Origin: Tepidanaerobacter acetatoxydans Re1
GTDB taxonomy: Bacteria > Bacillota > Thermosediminibacteria > Thermosediminibacterales > Tepidanaerobacteraceae
Length of the DNA: 64,000 nt
Assembly (NCBI RefSeq): GCF_000328765.2
Contig: NC_019954.2
Location: 748,501-812,500, forward strand
Direction: 5' to 3'
Numbering within the stretch: position 1 is the stretch's first letter; the number at the start of each line of letters is the position of its first letter. Shown piece after piece: positions 52,545 to 61,554 of this stretch. The notes under the pieces are model-generated. The model did no database searches, was not told the origin of the DNA, and saw only the letters and a program-made list of their open reading frames with translations. The translations under genes were made by a program, and so were the position numbers.

Positions 52545-52977
52545 TACCGTATCTCCGGACAAGACTGCATTAACAGCATCCTGCAGGCAATTTATTTCAT
52601 TAACTTCACTAATAGATAAAATCCGTTCTTTTATTATAGTTAAAGCATTTTTTTTAATTAAATTTACAGCCCACAGTAGTCGGATTGATGTCTACCATCA
52701 AAGGTTTCATCAGGCTTAATTGCACTATTTCTCTGTCAACAAGGCCGTCTATGTAAACTATAAATGCACCTATTTTTACATCTGAACCTACTTCAAACCG
52801 GCGAATCACTGCATCACTGGAATTAGCAAAAATGTCTTGCATTTTTTCAAAATTAACTTTGATATCTTTGGATAAAGGTTCACCCTTTTTGTCCGGGATA
52901 TCTTGATCGGATTCGGATTGTTGATTTGAACTTGAATGCACTAAAGTTCTATGCAGTTTCTTCATCCAACTGAACAT
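52113..52977 (-). repeat. Tandem duplication of the first 144 codons of gerA
   Basis: Positions 52113-52544 (432 bases) and 52545-52977 (433 bases) are a head-to-tail repeat that I find identical on reading apart from one extra base in the upstream copy, next to a T8/A8 run at about 52655-52660. The unit is 144 codons, so without the extra base the two would read through in frame. The right ends coincide with the ATG codon in both copies. Confidence 0.92.
52545..52977 (-). pseudogene. Broken upstream copy of the gerA 5' end
   Basis: From ATG 52977 the frame repeats gerA exactly (MFSWMKKLHRTLVHSS...) for 107 residues. An extra T on the coding strand then turns AAT-AAA into AAT-TAA, ending at 52654 with ...VGCKFN. 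The remaining 109 bases still match gerA but are out of frame. The copy carries the original leader, with only a weak GGGG ribosome site, and probably the operon promoter. The fragment holds only part of the N-domain and no membrane helix, so activity is unlikely. Confidence 0.88.
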
Positions 52978-53008
52978 AACTTAAACCCCATTTAAAAAAT
53001 TATCTTTG

Positions 53009-53037
53009 CAATATGACAAATAAAAACATATTTATGC
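53009..53037 (-). promoter_or_regulatory. Candidate sigma-G (forespore) promoter of the ger operon
   Basis: On the minus strand GCATA (53033-53037) and CATATTG (53009-53015) are 17 bases apart, close to the forespore consensus (GHATR, about 18 bases, CATNNTA) with the last -10 base off. It lies about 30 bases before the first gerA ATG. Ger operons are normally sigma-G dependent. Confidence 0.5.
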
Positions 53038-53102
53038 TTAGTATTTACTAATGAGGTCTGAATATACACGATACAGGAATAAAAAGCAATTTAAAAACCA
53101 GG

Positions 53103-53132
53103 TTGTCAATCGACTTTCCTTCCTGATATAAT
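53103..53132 (+). promoter_or_regulatory. Sigma-A promoter of lplA
   Basis: TTGTCA (53103-53108) and TATAAT (53127-53132) are 18 bases apart, about 30 bases before the lplA start. Confidence 0.65.
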
Positions 53133-53164
53133 TTAATATATCAAAAAAAGATAGGAGAGTTGTG

Positions 53165-54151
53165 ATGCTATACATAAGAAATGATTCCAATGATCCGTAT
53201 TTTAATATGGCTCTGGATGAATATGCGGTAAAATACCTAGATCCGTCCAATGATTATTTTTATTTTTATCAAAACAATCCCACTATAGTTATTGGGAGAA
53301 ATCAAAACACAATAGAAGAAGTTAATCTGGAATATGTTAAAAATCATGGAATAACAGTAGTGCGAAGAATGTCAGGAGGTGGTGCGGTATACCATGATTT
53401 AGGTAATGTCAACTTTACTTTCATAGTAGACTATAGAAAGGAAGATTTTAATAGCATAGAAAGATTTGCTAAGGCAATTGTAAAGGCCCTTGATAAACTG
53501 GGAATTGATGCGGAGTTTTCAGGAAGGAACGATATTATCATCGCAGGGAAAAAAATTTCCGGCAATGCTCAGTATGTCGCAAAAAAACGAATACTTCATC
53601 ATGGAACATTGTTATTTGATTCGGACTTGACGGTGCTTGGCAAAGCGCTGAATGTAAAACCGGAAAAAATCACATCAAAAGGCATAAAGTCTGTAAAAAG
53701 CCGTGTCGCAAATATTAAAGATTATTTAAAAACCGATATAACGGTTTCGGAATTTAAAGAAATGCTGCTCAAGTTTGTGTTCGAGGTTGAAGGCAGTAAG
53801 TTAAAGGAATATACGCTTATGCCCGAAGACATGGAAAATATCATAAGCTTAAGAAATAAAAAGTATGCAACATGGGACTGGAACTTCGGAAGTGCTCCTG
53901 AATTTGATTTAAGCCGTTCCTGCCGCTTTAAGGGTGGAGAAATTCAAGCTCACATGAATGTACAAGATGGAATTATAACGGATATTAAGTTTCTTGGTGA
54001 CTTTATGAGTGTGGGCGATGTTTCAGAAGTGGAAGAACAGTTGAAAGGGCAAAGGTTTAAGCAGGAGGAAATAAGAGGAGTCCTTTTAAAAATGGATTTA
54101 AAAGAGTATTTCGGTTCCATATCCTTAGAGGAAATCATGTCTCTGTTTTAA
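53165..54151 (+). CDS. lplA: Lipoate-protein ligase A
   Basis: The 328-residue protein has the LplA/BirA-like catalytic fold: NPTIVIGRNQNTIEEVN, VVRRMSGGGAVYHDLGNVNFTFI, RNDIIIAGKKISGNAQY and LHHGTLLFD, with the lipoyl-AMP-binding lysine in GKKISG. The C-terminal accessory domain (about 245-328) is present. It activates free lipoate with ATP and attaches it to GcvH or 2-oxoacid dehydrogenase E2 proteins. ATG at 53165 follows AGGAGAG; GTG 53162 is directly before it. It stands alone, divergent from the ger operon. Confidence 0.94.
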   Translation: MLYIRNDSNDPYFNMALDEYAVKYLDPSNDYFYFYQNNPTIVIGRNQNTIEEVNLEYVKNHGITVVRRMSGGGAVYHDLGNVNFTFIVDYRKEDFNSIERFAKAIVKALDKLGIDAEFSGRNDIIIAGKKISGNAQYVAKKRILHHGTLLFDSDLTVLGKALNVKPEKITSKGIKSVKSRVANIKDYLKTDITVSEFKEMLLKFVFEVEGSKLKEYTLMPEDMENIISLRNKKYATWDWNFGSAPEFDLSRSCRFKGGEIQAHMNVQDGIITDIKFLGDFMSVGDVSEVEEQLKGQRFKQEEIRGVLLKMDLKEYFGSISLEEIMSLF

Positions 54152-54164
54152 TAAATAAACTAAT

Positions 54165-54210
54165 AAAATTTAAACCGCCGTATTTCAAGGAGAATGGCGG
54201 TTTAAATTTT
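54165..54210. terminator. Bidirectional terminator between lplA and the metal-dependent repressor gene
   Basis: The 15-base arms 54165-54179 and 54196-54210 are perfect complements. On both strands the stem ends in AAATTTTA-type sequence. The stop codon of the minus-strand gene lies inside it. Confidence 0.82.
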
Positions 54211-54684
54211 ACTTAAATGTTCTTTATATTTTAAAAACTGTTGTAAAATCTCCGGATAATCTTTGAAAAATTTGTTGAGAATATCGATACTCTCTACCGT
54301 ATCTAAAGTCAAGTGGTGTTCAATCATTTCTGTCTGGTGAAGTATGTCGTCCTTTACACCTATATTCTTCAGAAAGGTTTCAATGATTTTATGCCTTTTC
54401 AAGAAAAAACTCCCCAATTGTTTTCCCTTATCGGTCAATTGAATTATCCCATATTTCTCATAGGCCAGCAGGCCTATTTCCGTAAGCTTTTGCACCGTCT
54501 TCGTAGCCGATGAAGCCTGGACGTTTAACTGTTCAGCTAAGTTTGTCATGCGTATATAACCTTGAGCCTTACATGTCCTGTAAATCATTTCAAGATAATC
54601 TTCCATACTGGGTGTCAGCGGGATATTTTCCTGCCGAAGCATCTCATATCCCCGGTATGTATAAAATTCCTCATCGCTTTTCAT
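54202..54684 (-). CDS. DtxR/MntR-family metal-dependent repressor
   Basis: The 160-residue protein has a winged HTH (LTPSMEDYLEMIYRTCKAQGYIRMTNLAEQL and ASSATKTVQKLTEIGL) and the metal-binding dimerisation domain with LKRHKIIETFL and EMIEHHL, where family members coordinate Fe2+ or Mn2+. There is no SH3-like third domain. It is divergent from feoAB and probably represses it when iron is ample; manganese is the alternative effector. ATG 54684 follows GGGAGGGA; upstream codons to 54726 are ignored. Confidence 0.85.
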   Translation of the reverse strand: MKSDEEFYTYRGYEMLRQENIPLTPSMEDYLEMIYRTCKAQGYIRMTNLAEQLNVQASSATKTVQKLTEIGLLAYEKYGIIQLTDKGKQLGSFFLKRHKIIETFLKNIGVKDDILHQTEMIEHHLTLDTVESIDILNKFFKDYPEILQQFLKYKEHLSKI

Positions 54685-54815
54685 TAAAAATCCCTCCCTT
54701 TGTAACACTGCGTAGATAAACAGCATATATTAGTTTTAAAAGGAATGTTTCCCTAGACTAACTTATTAAGGAACGAGAAAAAATATGTCATAATTTATAA
54801 GGGAGGATTTTACAC

Positions 54816-55055
54816 ATGGAAAAAAACCTTATCTTATTAGATAACTTGCCTGTTGGAAGTTGCGGGAGAGTAAAAAAGCTTACGGCTAAAGGCAATATAC
54901 GGCGCCGAATGTTGGATTTAGGCTTAATTGAAGAAACTCAAGTTGAAGCTCTGAGAAAAAGTCCGTCAGGAGACCCTACCGCATATCAAATTCGAGGAGC
55001 TGTAATTGCTTTGAGGTCGGAAGAAGCATCTAAAATCCTGGTAGAAATGTGTTAG
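54816..55055 (+). CDS. feoA: FeoA ferrous-iron transport accessory protein
   Basis: The 79-residue SH3-like protein shows the FeoA pattern: 'NLPVGSCGRVKKLTAKGNIRRRMLDLGLIEETQVEALRKSPSGDPTAYQIRGAVIALR'. FeoA interacts with FeoB and is needed for full Fe2+ uptake. AAGGGAGG precedes the ATG. The intergenic region, shared with the divergent DtxR-type gene, contains TTAGTCTAG on the minus strand (54753-54761), which loosely resembles a DtxR-type half-site. Confidence 0.92.
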   Translation: MEKNLILLDNLPVGSCGRVKKLTAKGNIRRRMLDLGLIEETQVEALRKSPSGDPTAYQIRGAVIALRSEEASKILVEMC

Positions 55056-55072
55056 ATCGGGGTGAATTACCA

Positions 55073-57229
55073 ATGGGTTTAACAGGTCAATCTACATGGC
55101 TTGGAGCCTTGAAAAACGAGTATTCGATGAATGATGCTGTCTTAGATGGTGTTGTAATTGCATTAGCAGGTAATCCTAATACGGGAAAAAGCACATTATT
55201 TAACAGTATTACAGGTTTGAACCAGCATACGGGGAACTGGCCGGGTAAAACAGTGACACTGGCCTATGGAAATTACTATTATGCTGATAACAAATTTCTA
55301 TTGGTTGACTTGCCTGGGACTTATTCCTTACTGTCAAATTCAGTGGAAGAAGAAGTAGCAAGGGATTATATTTGCTTTGCAAAACCAAAGGCATGCATAG
55401 TAGTCGCTGATGCCACATGTTTAGAAAGGAATTTGAATCTGGTGCTTCAAGTTTTGGAGATAACGGATAAAGTAGTAGTATGCGTGAACCTTATGGATGA
55501 AGCCGATAGAAAAAAGATAAACATTGATTTTGAAAAACTATCGGCAATTTTAGGCGTACCGGTGGTGGGGACTAATGCCCGCGACGGCAAAGGCATTGAT
55601 GAATTGATGCAATTTGTTTATAAAGTTGCTGATAATCAAATACAAGCTATGCCGTTGAAAATTAAATACGATGAAGTTATTGAAGAAGCGGTAGAACACC
55701 TAAGACCTTATTTACAAAATATAGTAAAAGATGAACTCGACAGCCGCTGGGTGGCATTGAGATTGATAGAAGGGGAATGGGAAACCCTTGACACTATAAA
55801 CAGCTTCCTTAAATCCCGACTTTATAAAAATGATGACTTAAAGCAAGAATTAAAAAAAGCAAATGAGATTTTACAAGCAAAATACCATGGAACAGATGAG
55901 ATAAGAGATGCTATAGTTTCATCAATTGTAAGGAAAGCCGAGGAAATCAGCAAGATGGTAGTTAGCTTTGAAAACAAGAGATATAATGAGATGGACCGGA
56001 AAATAGATGATATTTTAACATCAAAAACCTTTGGTATTCCGATTATGTTAGCTCTTTTAGGTTTTGTATTTTGGCTTACAATCTCAGGGGCAAATTACCC
56101 TTCGGAAATTATCGCAAAGGTACTTTTTCGGATAGAGGATATTTTAACCGATTACTGCTTTAGGTGGGGTGTGCCGGAATGGATTCATGGCGCACTGGTT
56201 TTAGGCGTATATCGAACATCGGCGTGGGTTGTATCTGTAATGCTGCCGCCCATGGCTATTTTCTTTCCGCTGTTCACCCTGCTTGAAGACTTGGGATATT
56301 TACCAAGAGTGGCTTTTAACTTAGACAACTTTTTTAAAAAAGCTTGTGCACATGGCAAGCAAGCCCTTACTATGTGTATGGGCTTTGGATGCAATGCCGC
56401 AGGAATCATAGGCTGTAGGATTATTGATTCTCCCAGAGAAAGACTGATAGCAATAATTACGAACAATTTTGTCCCATGTAATGGCCGGTTCCCCACATTG
56501 ATTGCGCTTTCTTCCATATTTATCGCAGGTTCTTTCAGAAAATTCCAAACAGTAATTGCTGCCCTTGCTCTATTAGGCACAATAATAATAGGAGTATTAA
56601 TAACTCTTGCAGTATCGAGGATACTATCGGCTACGATTTTAAAAGGCATACCGTCCACATTTACATTGGAGCTGCCGCCTTACCGTAAACCCCGGGTTGG
56701 AAAAATTTTAATAAGGTCCCTGCTGGATAGAACCTTGTTTGTACTAGCCCGTGCAGTAATCGTAGCCGCTCCTACAGGGCTAATAATATGGCTGATGGCC
56801 AATACGACCGTTGAAAATCTAAGCATTCTAAAATGGAGTGGAAAAACCCTTGAGCCCATTGGCCATCTCTTGGGGATGGACGGATATATCCTCCTAGCCT
56901 TTATTTTAGGATTTCCTGCCAATGAAATTGTCATACCTATTATAGCAATGAGCTATATGGCAACGGGCTCTTTAATCGAAATCGAAACCCTTTCAGCTCT
57001 TAAGGAACTATTAATTGATAATGGCTGGACTTATCTTACAGCAGTATGCACAATGTTGTTTTCTCTAAATCATTTTCCTTGCGGCACCACACTGCTTACC
57101 ATCTATAAAGAAACCCAAAGTCTTAAATGGACAGCTATTTCCTTTCTGGTTCCGACCATAACAGGTATAATAATATGCTTTATAGTAGCTCAAACCATTC
57201 GATGCTGCCAAATAATGATGTTACTGTAA
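55073..57229 (+). CDS. feoB: FeoB ferrous-iron transporter
   Basis: The 718-residue protein has an N-terminal G domain (G1 GNPNTGKST, G3 DLPGTYSL, G4 NLMDEADR), a guanine-dissociation-inhibitor region, and a membrane domain with two Gate motifs: MCMGFGCNAAGIIGCR with NFVPCNGRFPTL, and LFSLNHFPCGTTLLTI. It imports Fe2+ across the plasma membrane. ATG 55073 lies after GGGGTGA; the frame opens at GTG 55049 inside feoA. A terminator follows at 57279. No feoC is present. Confidence 0.96.
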   Translation: MGLTGQSTWLGALKNEYSMNDAVLDGVVIALAGNPNTGKSTLFNSITGLNQHTGNWPGKTVTLAYGNYYYADNKFLLVDLPGTYSLLSNSVEEEVARDYICFAKPKACIVVADATCLERNLNLVLQVLEITDKVVVCVNLMDEADRKKINIDFEKLSAILGVPVVGTNARDGKGIDELMQFVYKVADNQIQAMPLKIKYDEVIEEAVEHLRPYLQNIVKDELDSRWVALRLIEGEWETLDTINSFLKSRLYKNDDLKQELKKANEILQAKYHGTDEIRDAIVSSIVRKAEEISKMVVSFENKRYNEMDRKIDDILTSKTFGIPIMLALLGFVFWLTISGANYPSEIIAKVLFRIEDILTDYCFRWGVPEWIHGALVLGVYRTSAWVVSVMLPPMAIFFPLFTLLEDLGYLPRVAFNLDNFFKKACAHGKQALTMCMGFGCNAAGIIGCRIIDSPRERLIAIITNNFVPCNGRFPTLIALSSIFIAGSFRKFQTVIAALALLGTIIIGVLITLAVSRILSATILKGIPSTFTLELPPYRKPRVGKILIRSLLDRTLFVLARAVIVAAPTGLIIWLMANTTVENLSILKWSGKTLEPIGHLLGMDGYILLAFILGFPANEIVIPIIAMSYMATGSLIEIETLSALKELLIDNGWTYLTAVCTMLFSLNHFPCGTTLLTIYKETQSLKWTAISFLVPTITGIIICFIVAQTIRCCQIMMLL

Positions 57230-57278
57230 AAACCCCCTTTTTCTAAATTCATGGTCAATAGGCATTATTGCATTATTT

Positions 57279-57315
57279 TTGCCAAATCAGGGGAATCCTA
57301 TTGGCAATTTTTTTT
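57279..57315 (+). terminator. Intrinsic terminator after feoB
   Basis: TTGCCAA (57279-57285) pairs with TTGGCAA (57301-57307), with AGG/CCT extending inside, followed by eight T residues. Confidence 0.9.
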
Positions 57316-57437
57316 ATTAAGAATTTTACTTAATAAAAAAATTAATAAAGTTATTAATAAAAGTAGAAGGATTTTTAACTTTAATGTCGAATATATAATA
57401 CAAAGAAGTAAAAATTTTAATTAAGTTGGGGAATTTT

Positions 57438-58628
57438 ATGCAAAAATTTAATCTTGATGAATTCAAAGCCACAACAAATGCTAACGACTGCTTGGTTCTT
57501 AATACAATAAGACATTATGGGCCGATATCTCGGGCAGCTATAGCTAAGGTTACCGACCTTACCGCACCTGCCATTACTTACATAACAAATAAGTTGCTGG
57601 ATTCAGGGCTTGTAGTAGAATACAAAGTCGGAAAGTCAAGCGGTGGCAGGCGGCCTATACTGCTTACTGTAAATCCTGACATCTTAAACGTCGTAGTGAT
57701 TCATATAAGTTCCAATAAGTTGAGGGGCTATCTTGTAAATGGAGATTTACAGGTCTTAACGGAAAGAGAATACCCGGTCCAAAAAGTGCCCAAGGATGAT
57801 ATATTGGAGCTTATGCTTACAACTATCTCTGATTTAAAGCAAGAATCTAAAACCGATATACTTGGCATTGGTGTAGTTGTCCACGGACCGGTAAAATCAA
57901 AAGAAGGTATATCCATATTCGCACCGAACCTAGGCTGGCGAAATGTACCCATTAAGTACATTGTAGAAGAAAAGATAGGCATTCCTACATTTGTAGAAAA
58001 TGACGTAAGGGCTATGGCTATAGGTGAGTTTCACTATGGCACGGCACGCAGCGTTGAAAACATGGTCTTTTTAAAGGTCGGATACGGTGTGGGTTCTGCC
58101 ATTTTTATAGAGGGCAAACTTTATCGCGGCCACGGAGACAGTGCCGGTGAAATCGGCCATACAACAATCGACGTGGGAGGTCCTTTGTGCAGCTGCGGCA
58201 ACTATGGATGCTTGGAGTCGCTTGTTTCGGAAAATGCACTGGTCAAAGCCATGGTTAAATCAATTAAAGAAGGCAGGTCATCAGTTGCCCAAGATATGGC
58301 AGGGGGCAATCTTGATGAAATAACCCCTGAGATTATTTATGAAGCAGCAGAAAAAGGCGATGTACTGGCCGGCAGGATTTTAAGACAGGTGGCGCGATAC
58401 CTTGGTATAGGTATTGCTAACACCATCAACACATTTAACCCTGAGCTTTTGACGATTGGAGGGGGAATAGTCCGAGCAAGGGCTTTTATTGAAGATACTA
58501 TTTTAGATACAGTAAAAACACGGTCACTGGAGAATAGTTTCAGTTTGTGTGAAATTGAATTTTCAGATATGGGTGAAGTGGCCACTGTTAAGGGAGCTGC
58601 CGATGTGGTAATGACAGCTATCCTTTAA
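57438..58628 (+). CDS. ROK-family transcriptional regulator (NagC/XylR type)
   Basis: The 396-residue protein has an N-terminal winged HTH (about 15-75, 'CLVLNTIRHYGPISRAAIAKVTDLTAPAITYITNKLLDSGLV') and a ROK domain with CSCGNYGCLE and GDSAGEIGHTTID. It is thus a sugar-responsive repressor, probably of the operon that follows. ATG 57438 is chosen after a GGGGA site; TTG 57426 is the alternative. A TATAAT at about 57391 may be part of its promoter. The ROK kinase gene starts 21 bases after it. Confidence 0.9.
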   Translation: MQKFNLDEFKATTNANDCLVLNTIRHYGPISRAAIAKVTDLTAPAITYITNKLLDSGLVVEYKVGKSSGGRRPILLTVNPDILNVVVIHISSNKLRGYLVNGDLQVLTEREYPVQKVPKDDILELMLTTISDLKQESKTDILGIGVVVHGPVKSKEGISIFAPNLGWRNVPIKYIVEEKIGIPTFVENDVRAMAIGEFHYGTARSVENMVFLKVGYGVGSAIFIEGKLYRGHGDSAGEIGHTTIDVGGPLCSCGNYGCLESLVSENALVKAMVKSIKEGRSSVAQDMAGGNLDEITPEIIYEAAEKGDVLAGRILRQVARYLGIGIANTINTFNPELLTIGGGIVRARAFIEDTILDTVKTRSLENSFSLCEIEFSDMGEVATVKGAADVVMTAIL

Positions 58629-58649
58629 GTCTAAAGCGGAGGGATAAAA

Positions 58650-59606
58650 ATGTATTTTATCGGCGTCGATTTAGGAGGTACGAATATTGCCTCAGCCTTG
58701 GTAAATGAAAAGGGCGAAATCATAAACAGCACTGTCATTCCAACAGAAGCACAAAAAGGGCCCGAATACGTGATAGGCAATATGAAAAGAGAAATTCACA
58801 AACTAATAAATAATGCTGCAGGTTCTAAAATTGTCGGAATAGGCCTGGGAATTCCGGGCCTGGTTGATATAGATAAGGGCATGTCCCTTTTTGCCGGTAA
58901 TTTAGGATGGCAAAACATACCTGTGCTGGAACAATTTCAAAATGAGTTTGATGTTCCTGTATGTATGGATAATGACGTAAGAACGGCAGCTCTTGGCGAA
59001 AAGCATTTTGGTGCCGGTGTCGGAATCGATAATTTAATCTGCATAACATTAGGCACCGGCATCGGTTCAGGAATAATTCTTGACGGTAAAATCTATAGAG
59101 GTCATTCTCTCAGTGCCGGTGAAATCGGCCATATTACTATAGTAAAAGATGGCCTTTACTGTAATTGTGGAAATAGAGGCTGTTTAGAAATGTATGCTTC
59201 AGCTCCGGGAATTGTCCGTCGAACACAAAAATACATCCTCGAAGGCCATAATACGGTGATGACTTCAATGATTGACGGAGATTTAGATAAAATTACAACA
59301 AAAACCTTATCACAAGCATGGGAAAAAGGCGATGAGCTTGCTCAACTGGTAATAGACGAAACTGCGGAGTTTTTAGGGATTGGCCTTGCCACATTTGCGC
59401 ACTTGATAAATCCTGAAGTAATTATTATTGGCGGCGGCGTCTCGCTAATGGGAGATAAACTATTTAATCCACTGCAAAAATATTTTGATGAACATTCTAT
59501 GAGAATATTGAGAAATAAACTCCCTATTATTCCGGCCAAACTGAAAAGCGAGTCGGGTACGGTCGGAGCCGCAGCTTTAGCCATGATAAACCTGGGTATT
59601 TTATAA
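58650..59606 (+). CDS. ROK-family glucokinase
   Basis: The 318-residue protein opens YFIGVDLGGTNIASALV (phosphate loop) and has the zinc motif CNCGNRGCLE, SAGEIGHITIV and INPEVIIIGGGVS, without an HTH. It resembles Firmicute glucokinase GlcK and would phosphorylate glucose or a close hexose with ATP. CGGAGGGAT precedes the ATG. It lies in an operon that also encodes isomerase, PfkB kinase and aldolase, matching a glucose-to-triose route. A second ROK kinase is at 41.5 kb. Confidence 0.88.
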   Translation: MYFIGVDLGGTNIASALVNEKGEIINSTVIPTEAQKGPEYVIGNMKREIHKLINNAAGSKIVGIGLGIPGLVDIDKGMSLFAGNLGWQNIPVLEQFQNEFDVPVCMDNDVRTAALGEKHFGAGVGIDNLICITLGTGIGSGIILDGKIYRGHSLSAGEIGHITIVKDGLYCNCGNRGCLEMYASAPGIVRRTQKYILEGHNTVMTSMIDGDLDKITTKTLSQAWEKGDELAQLVIDETAEFLGIGLATFAHLINPEVIIIGGGVSLMGDKLFNPLQKYFDEHSMRILRNKLPIIPAKLKSESGTVGAAALAMINLGIL

Positions 59607-59621
59607 GTTGGAGGCGATATA

Positions 59622-60467
59622 ATGCTGGTATCTTCTAAAGAAATGCTGCAAAAGGCTCAACAAAATAAGTATGCAATAGCAGCTTTTAATATTCATAATC
59701 TTGAAACGCTAAAAGCCGTGGTTGAAACTGCCGAAGCAGAACAAAGCCCGTTGATATTACAAACAACTCCGGGAACCTGTGAGTATGCAGGCATAGATTA
59801 CCTTGCTGCCATGGCCGAAACAGCATCAAAGGCTGCAGACATTCCCATAGCCCTACATCTTGACCATGGAAATTCGGCGGACCTTGCAATAAAGTGTATA
59901 GATGTCGGCTATACATCGGTAATGATCGATGGTTCTATGCTGCCCTTTGAAGAAAATGTGTCATTGGTTAAGCAAGTAGCAGACTATGCACATAAAAAGC
60001 ATGTCCAAGTTGAGGCAGAGCTTGGCCATATTTCCGGAGTTGAGGAGAATATTTCTTCGAGCACAGAGTTGCTAACAGACCCTATGGAGGCGGCAGAATT
60101 TGTAAAAAGAACCGGCGTAGATTCATTAGCAATTGCTGTAGGCACAGCCCATGGAATTTACAAAGGGACTCCCAAAATTCACTTTGACATTATCCGAAAT
60201 ATCCGCAAAGTTGTAAGCATTCCGCTGGTTTTGCACGGATGCTCCGGCGTGCCCGAAGATGATGTTAAGCAAGCCGTCGAGTGCGGAATATGCAAAATCA
60301 ACATTGCGACAGATATTAAAATTGCATTTGCAGCAGAACTTAAAGAATTCTTTTCATTAAAACCAGATGAAACCGACCCAAGAAAATATTTTAAACCTGC
60401 GATAGAGTCGGTAAAAGAGGTAGTGAAATCTAAAATTCATATAGCAGGTTCATATAACAAGGCATAG
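59622..60467 (+). CDS. Class II ketose-bisphosphate aldolase (FbaA/GatY type)
   Basis: The 281-residue TIM barrel has the zinc site HLDHGNSADLAIKCIDVGY, VEAELGHISG, VDSLAIAVGTAHGIYKG (His ligand) and LVLHGCSGVPEDDVKQAV (His ligand), then INIATDI. It cleaves fructose-1,6- or tagatose-1,6-bisphosphate to DHAP and glyceraldehyde-3-P. Telling the two apart by sequence is unreliable. In this operon with a PGI-type isomerase, fructose bisphosphate is more likely. TTGGAGGC precedes the ATG. Confidence 0.9.
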   Translation: MLVSSKEMLQKAQQNKYAIAAFNIHNLETLKAVVETAEAEQSPLILQTTPGTCEYAGIDYLAAMAETASKAADIPIALHLDHGNSADLAIKCIDVGYTSVMIDGSMLPFEENVSLVKQVADYAHKKHVQVEAELGHISGVEENISSSTELLTDPMEAAEFVKRTGVDSLAIAVGTAHGIYKGTPKIHFDIIRNIRKVVSIPLVLHGCSGVPEDDVKQAVECGICKINIATDIKIAFAAELKEFFSLKPDETDPRKYFKPAIESVKEVVKSKIHIAGSYNKA

Positions 60468-60480
60468 AGGAGGCAGCAAA

Positions 60481-61554
60481 TTGATTGATTTAAATGATGT
60501 GAAAAAAGTCAGACAAATTGACAGCATGAGTTCTTTACTTACAACGGAAAGGTATGACATGCAGTTCGAGGAAGGTTTAAAAATAGCTGAAAATTTCAAA
60601 ATAGAAAAACCAATGCATAATTTCCATGAACTCGTAATATTAGGTACTGGTGGAGGATCTTCGGTGGCCGCAGGGCTTTTGAGGTCATACCTCTTTGATG
60701 AACTTGATATTCCGGTAATAATTAACCAGGGTTATAACGTGCCGGCTTATGTGGATGAAAACTCACTAATTTTTGTGATTTCTCATTCGGGAAATACCGA
60801 AGAAACGCTTTCGGCTTTTGAGCAGGTAAAATCAAAAGGCGCATATATGCTTGCAATTACAGCCGGCGGGCTTTTACAAGACAAATGTGCCGAAAATCAA
60901 ATTCCCTGTCTCATAGTTCCGCAAGATATCGGCCATCCCAGAAGGGTCTTAGGCTACATATTTATTCCCATACTTGTAATATTGTCAAAACTTGGCCTGA
61001 TATCGGATAAGACCCATGAAATCCAACAACTTATAAACTTGTTTTCAGAACTTAAACAAAAATATGGTGTCGATGTGCCGGTTGAAGACAACCCGGCAAA
61101 GCAAATAGCTATGGAACTATATGGATACATACCTTTGGTTTACGGCTCACTTGACTATTATGATTCGGTAGCTTGGAGGATAAAAAATCAGTTTGGCGAA
61201 AACAGCAAACTCATGGCATTTTATAATGTCATACCTAACTTGCACCATGATGAAGCCGTCGGGTGGGATATGCCGGAGGACCTTATTTCAAAATTTTATT
61301 TAATTTTACTTAGGGATGATGAACTAGACAGCCCTAAAATTAAAAAACGCAAGGATATAACCGCAGAAATGTTATCTGCCAGAATGGGCAAGGTAAGACA
61401 GGTTTATGCTGAAGGTCCGAACAGACTTTGCCGCATGTTTTCCCTAGTATATCTCGGAGACTTTATTACACTGTATGCGCCGATATATCGGGGAGTAGAC
61501 CCAACGCCGGTAAATATTATCAACCTTTTTAAAACTAAAATGGCGGAGTCATAG
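60481..61554 (+). CDS. SIS-family phosphoglucose/phosphomannose isomerase, second paralogue
   Basis: The 357-residue protein is diverged from the copy at 3142-4197 but keeps its blocks: LGTGGGSSVAAGLLR, ISHSGNTEETLSAF, RRVLGYIFIPIL and GENSK..LHHDE. The Glu of GEN and the second His of LHHDE keep the 16-residue spacing seen in the other copy, while the NHNE motif became HHDE. It should interconvert aldose- and ketose-6-phosphates, with possibly altered specificity. The start is TTG at 60481 after GAGGCAGC. The next gene starts right at its stop. Confidence 0.85.
   Translation: MIDLNDVKKVRQIDSMSSLLTTERYDMQFEEGLKIAENFKIEKPMHNFHELVILGTGGGSSVAAGLLRSYLFDELDIPVIINQGYNVPAYVDENSLIFVISHSGNTEETLSAFEQVKSKGAYMLAITAGGLLQDKCAENQIPCLIVPQDIGHPRRVLGYIFIPILVILSKLGLISDKTHEIQQLINLFSELKQKYGVDVPVEDNPAKQIAMELYGYIPLVYGSLDYYDSVAWRIKNQFGENSKLMAFYNVIPNLHHDEAVGWDMPEDLISKFYLILLRDDELDSPKIKKRKDITAEMLSARMGKVRQVYAEGPNRLCRMFSLVYLGDFITLYAPIYRGVDPTPVNIINLFKTKMAES

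Noticed and set aside
54751-54770. DtxR/IdeR-type operator before feoA
   Set aside because: TTAGTCTAG on the minus strand matches only part of the consensus and the second half-site is missing, so it is mentioned but not listed as a site.
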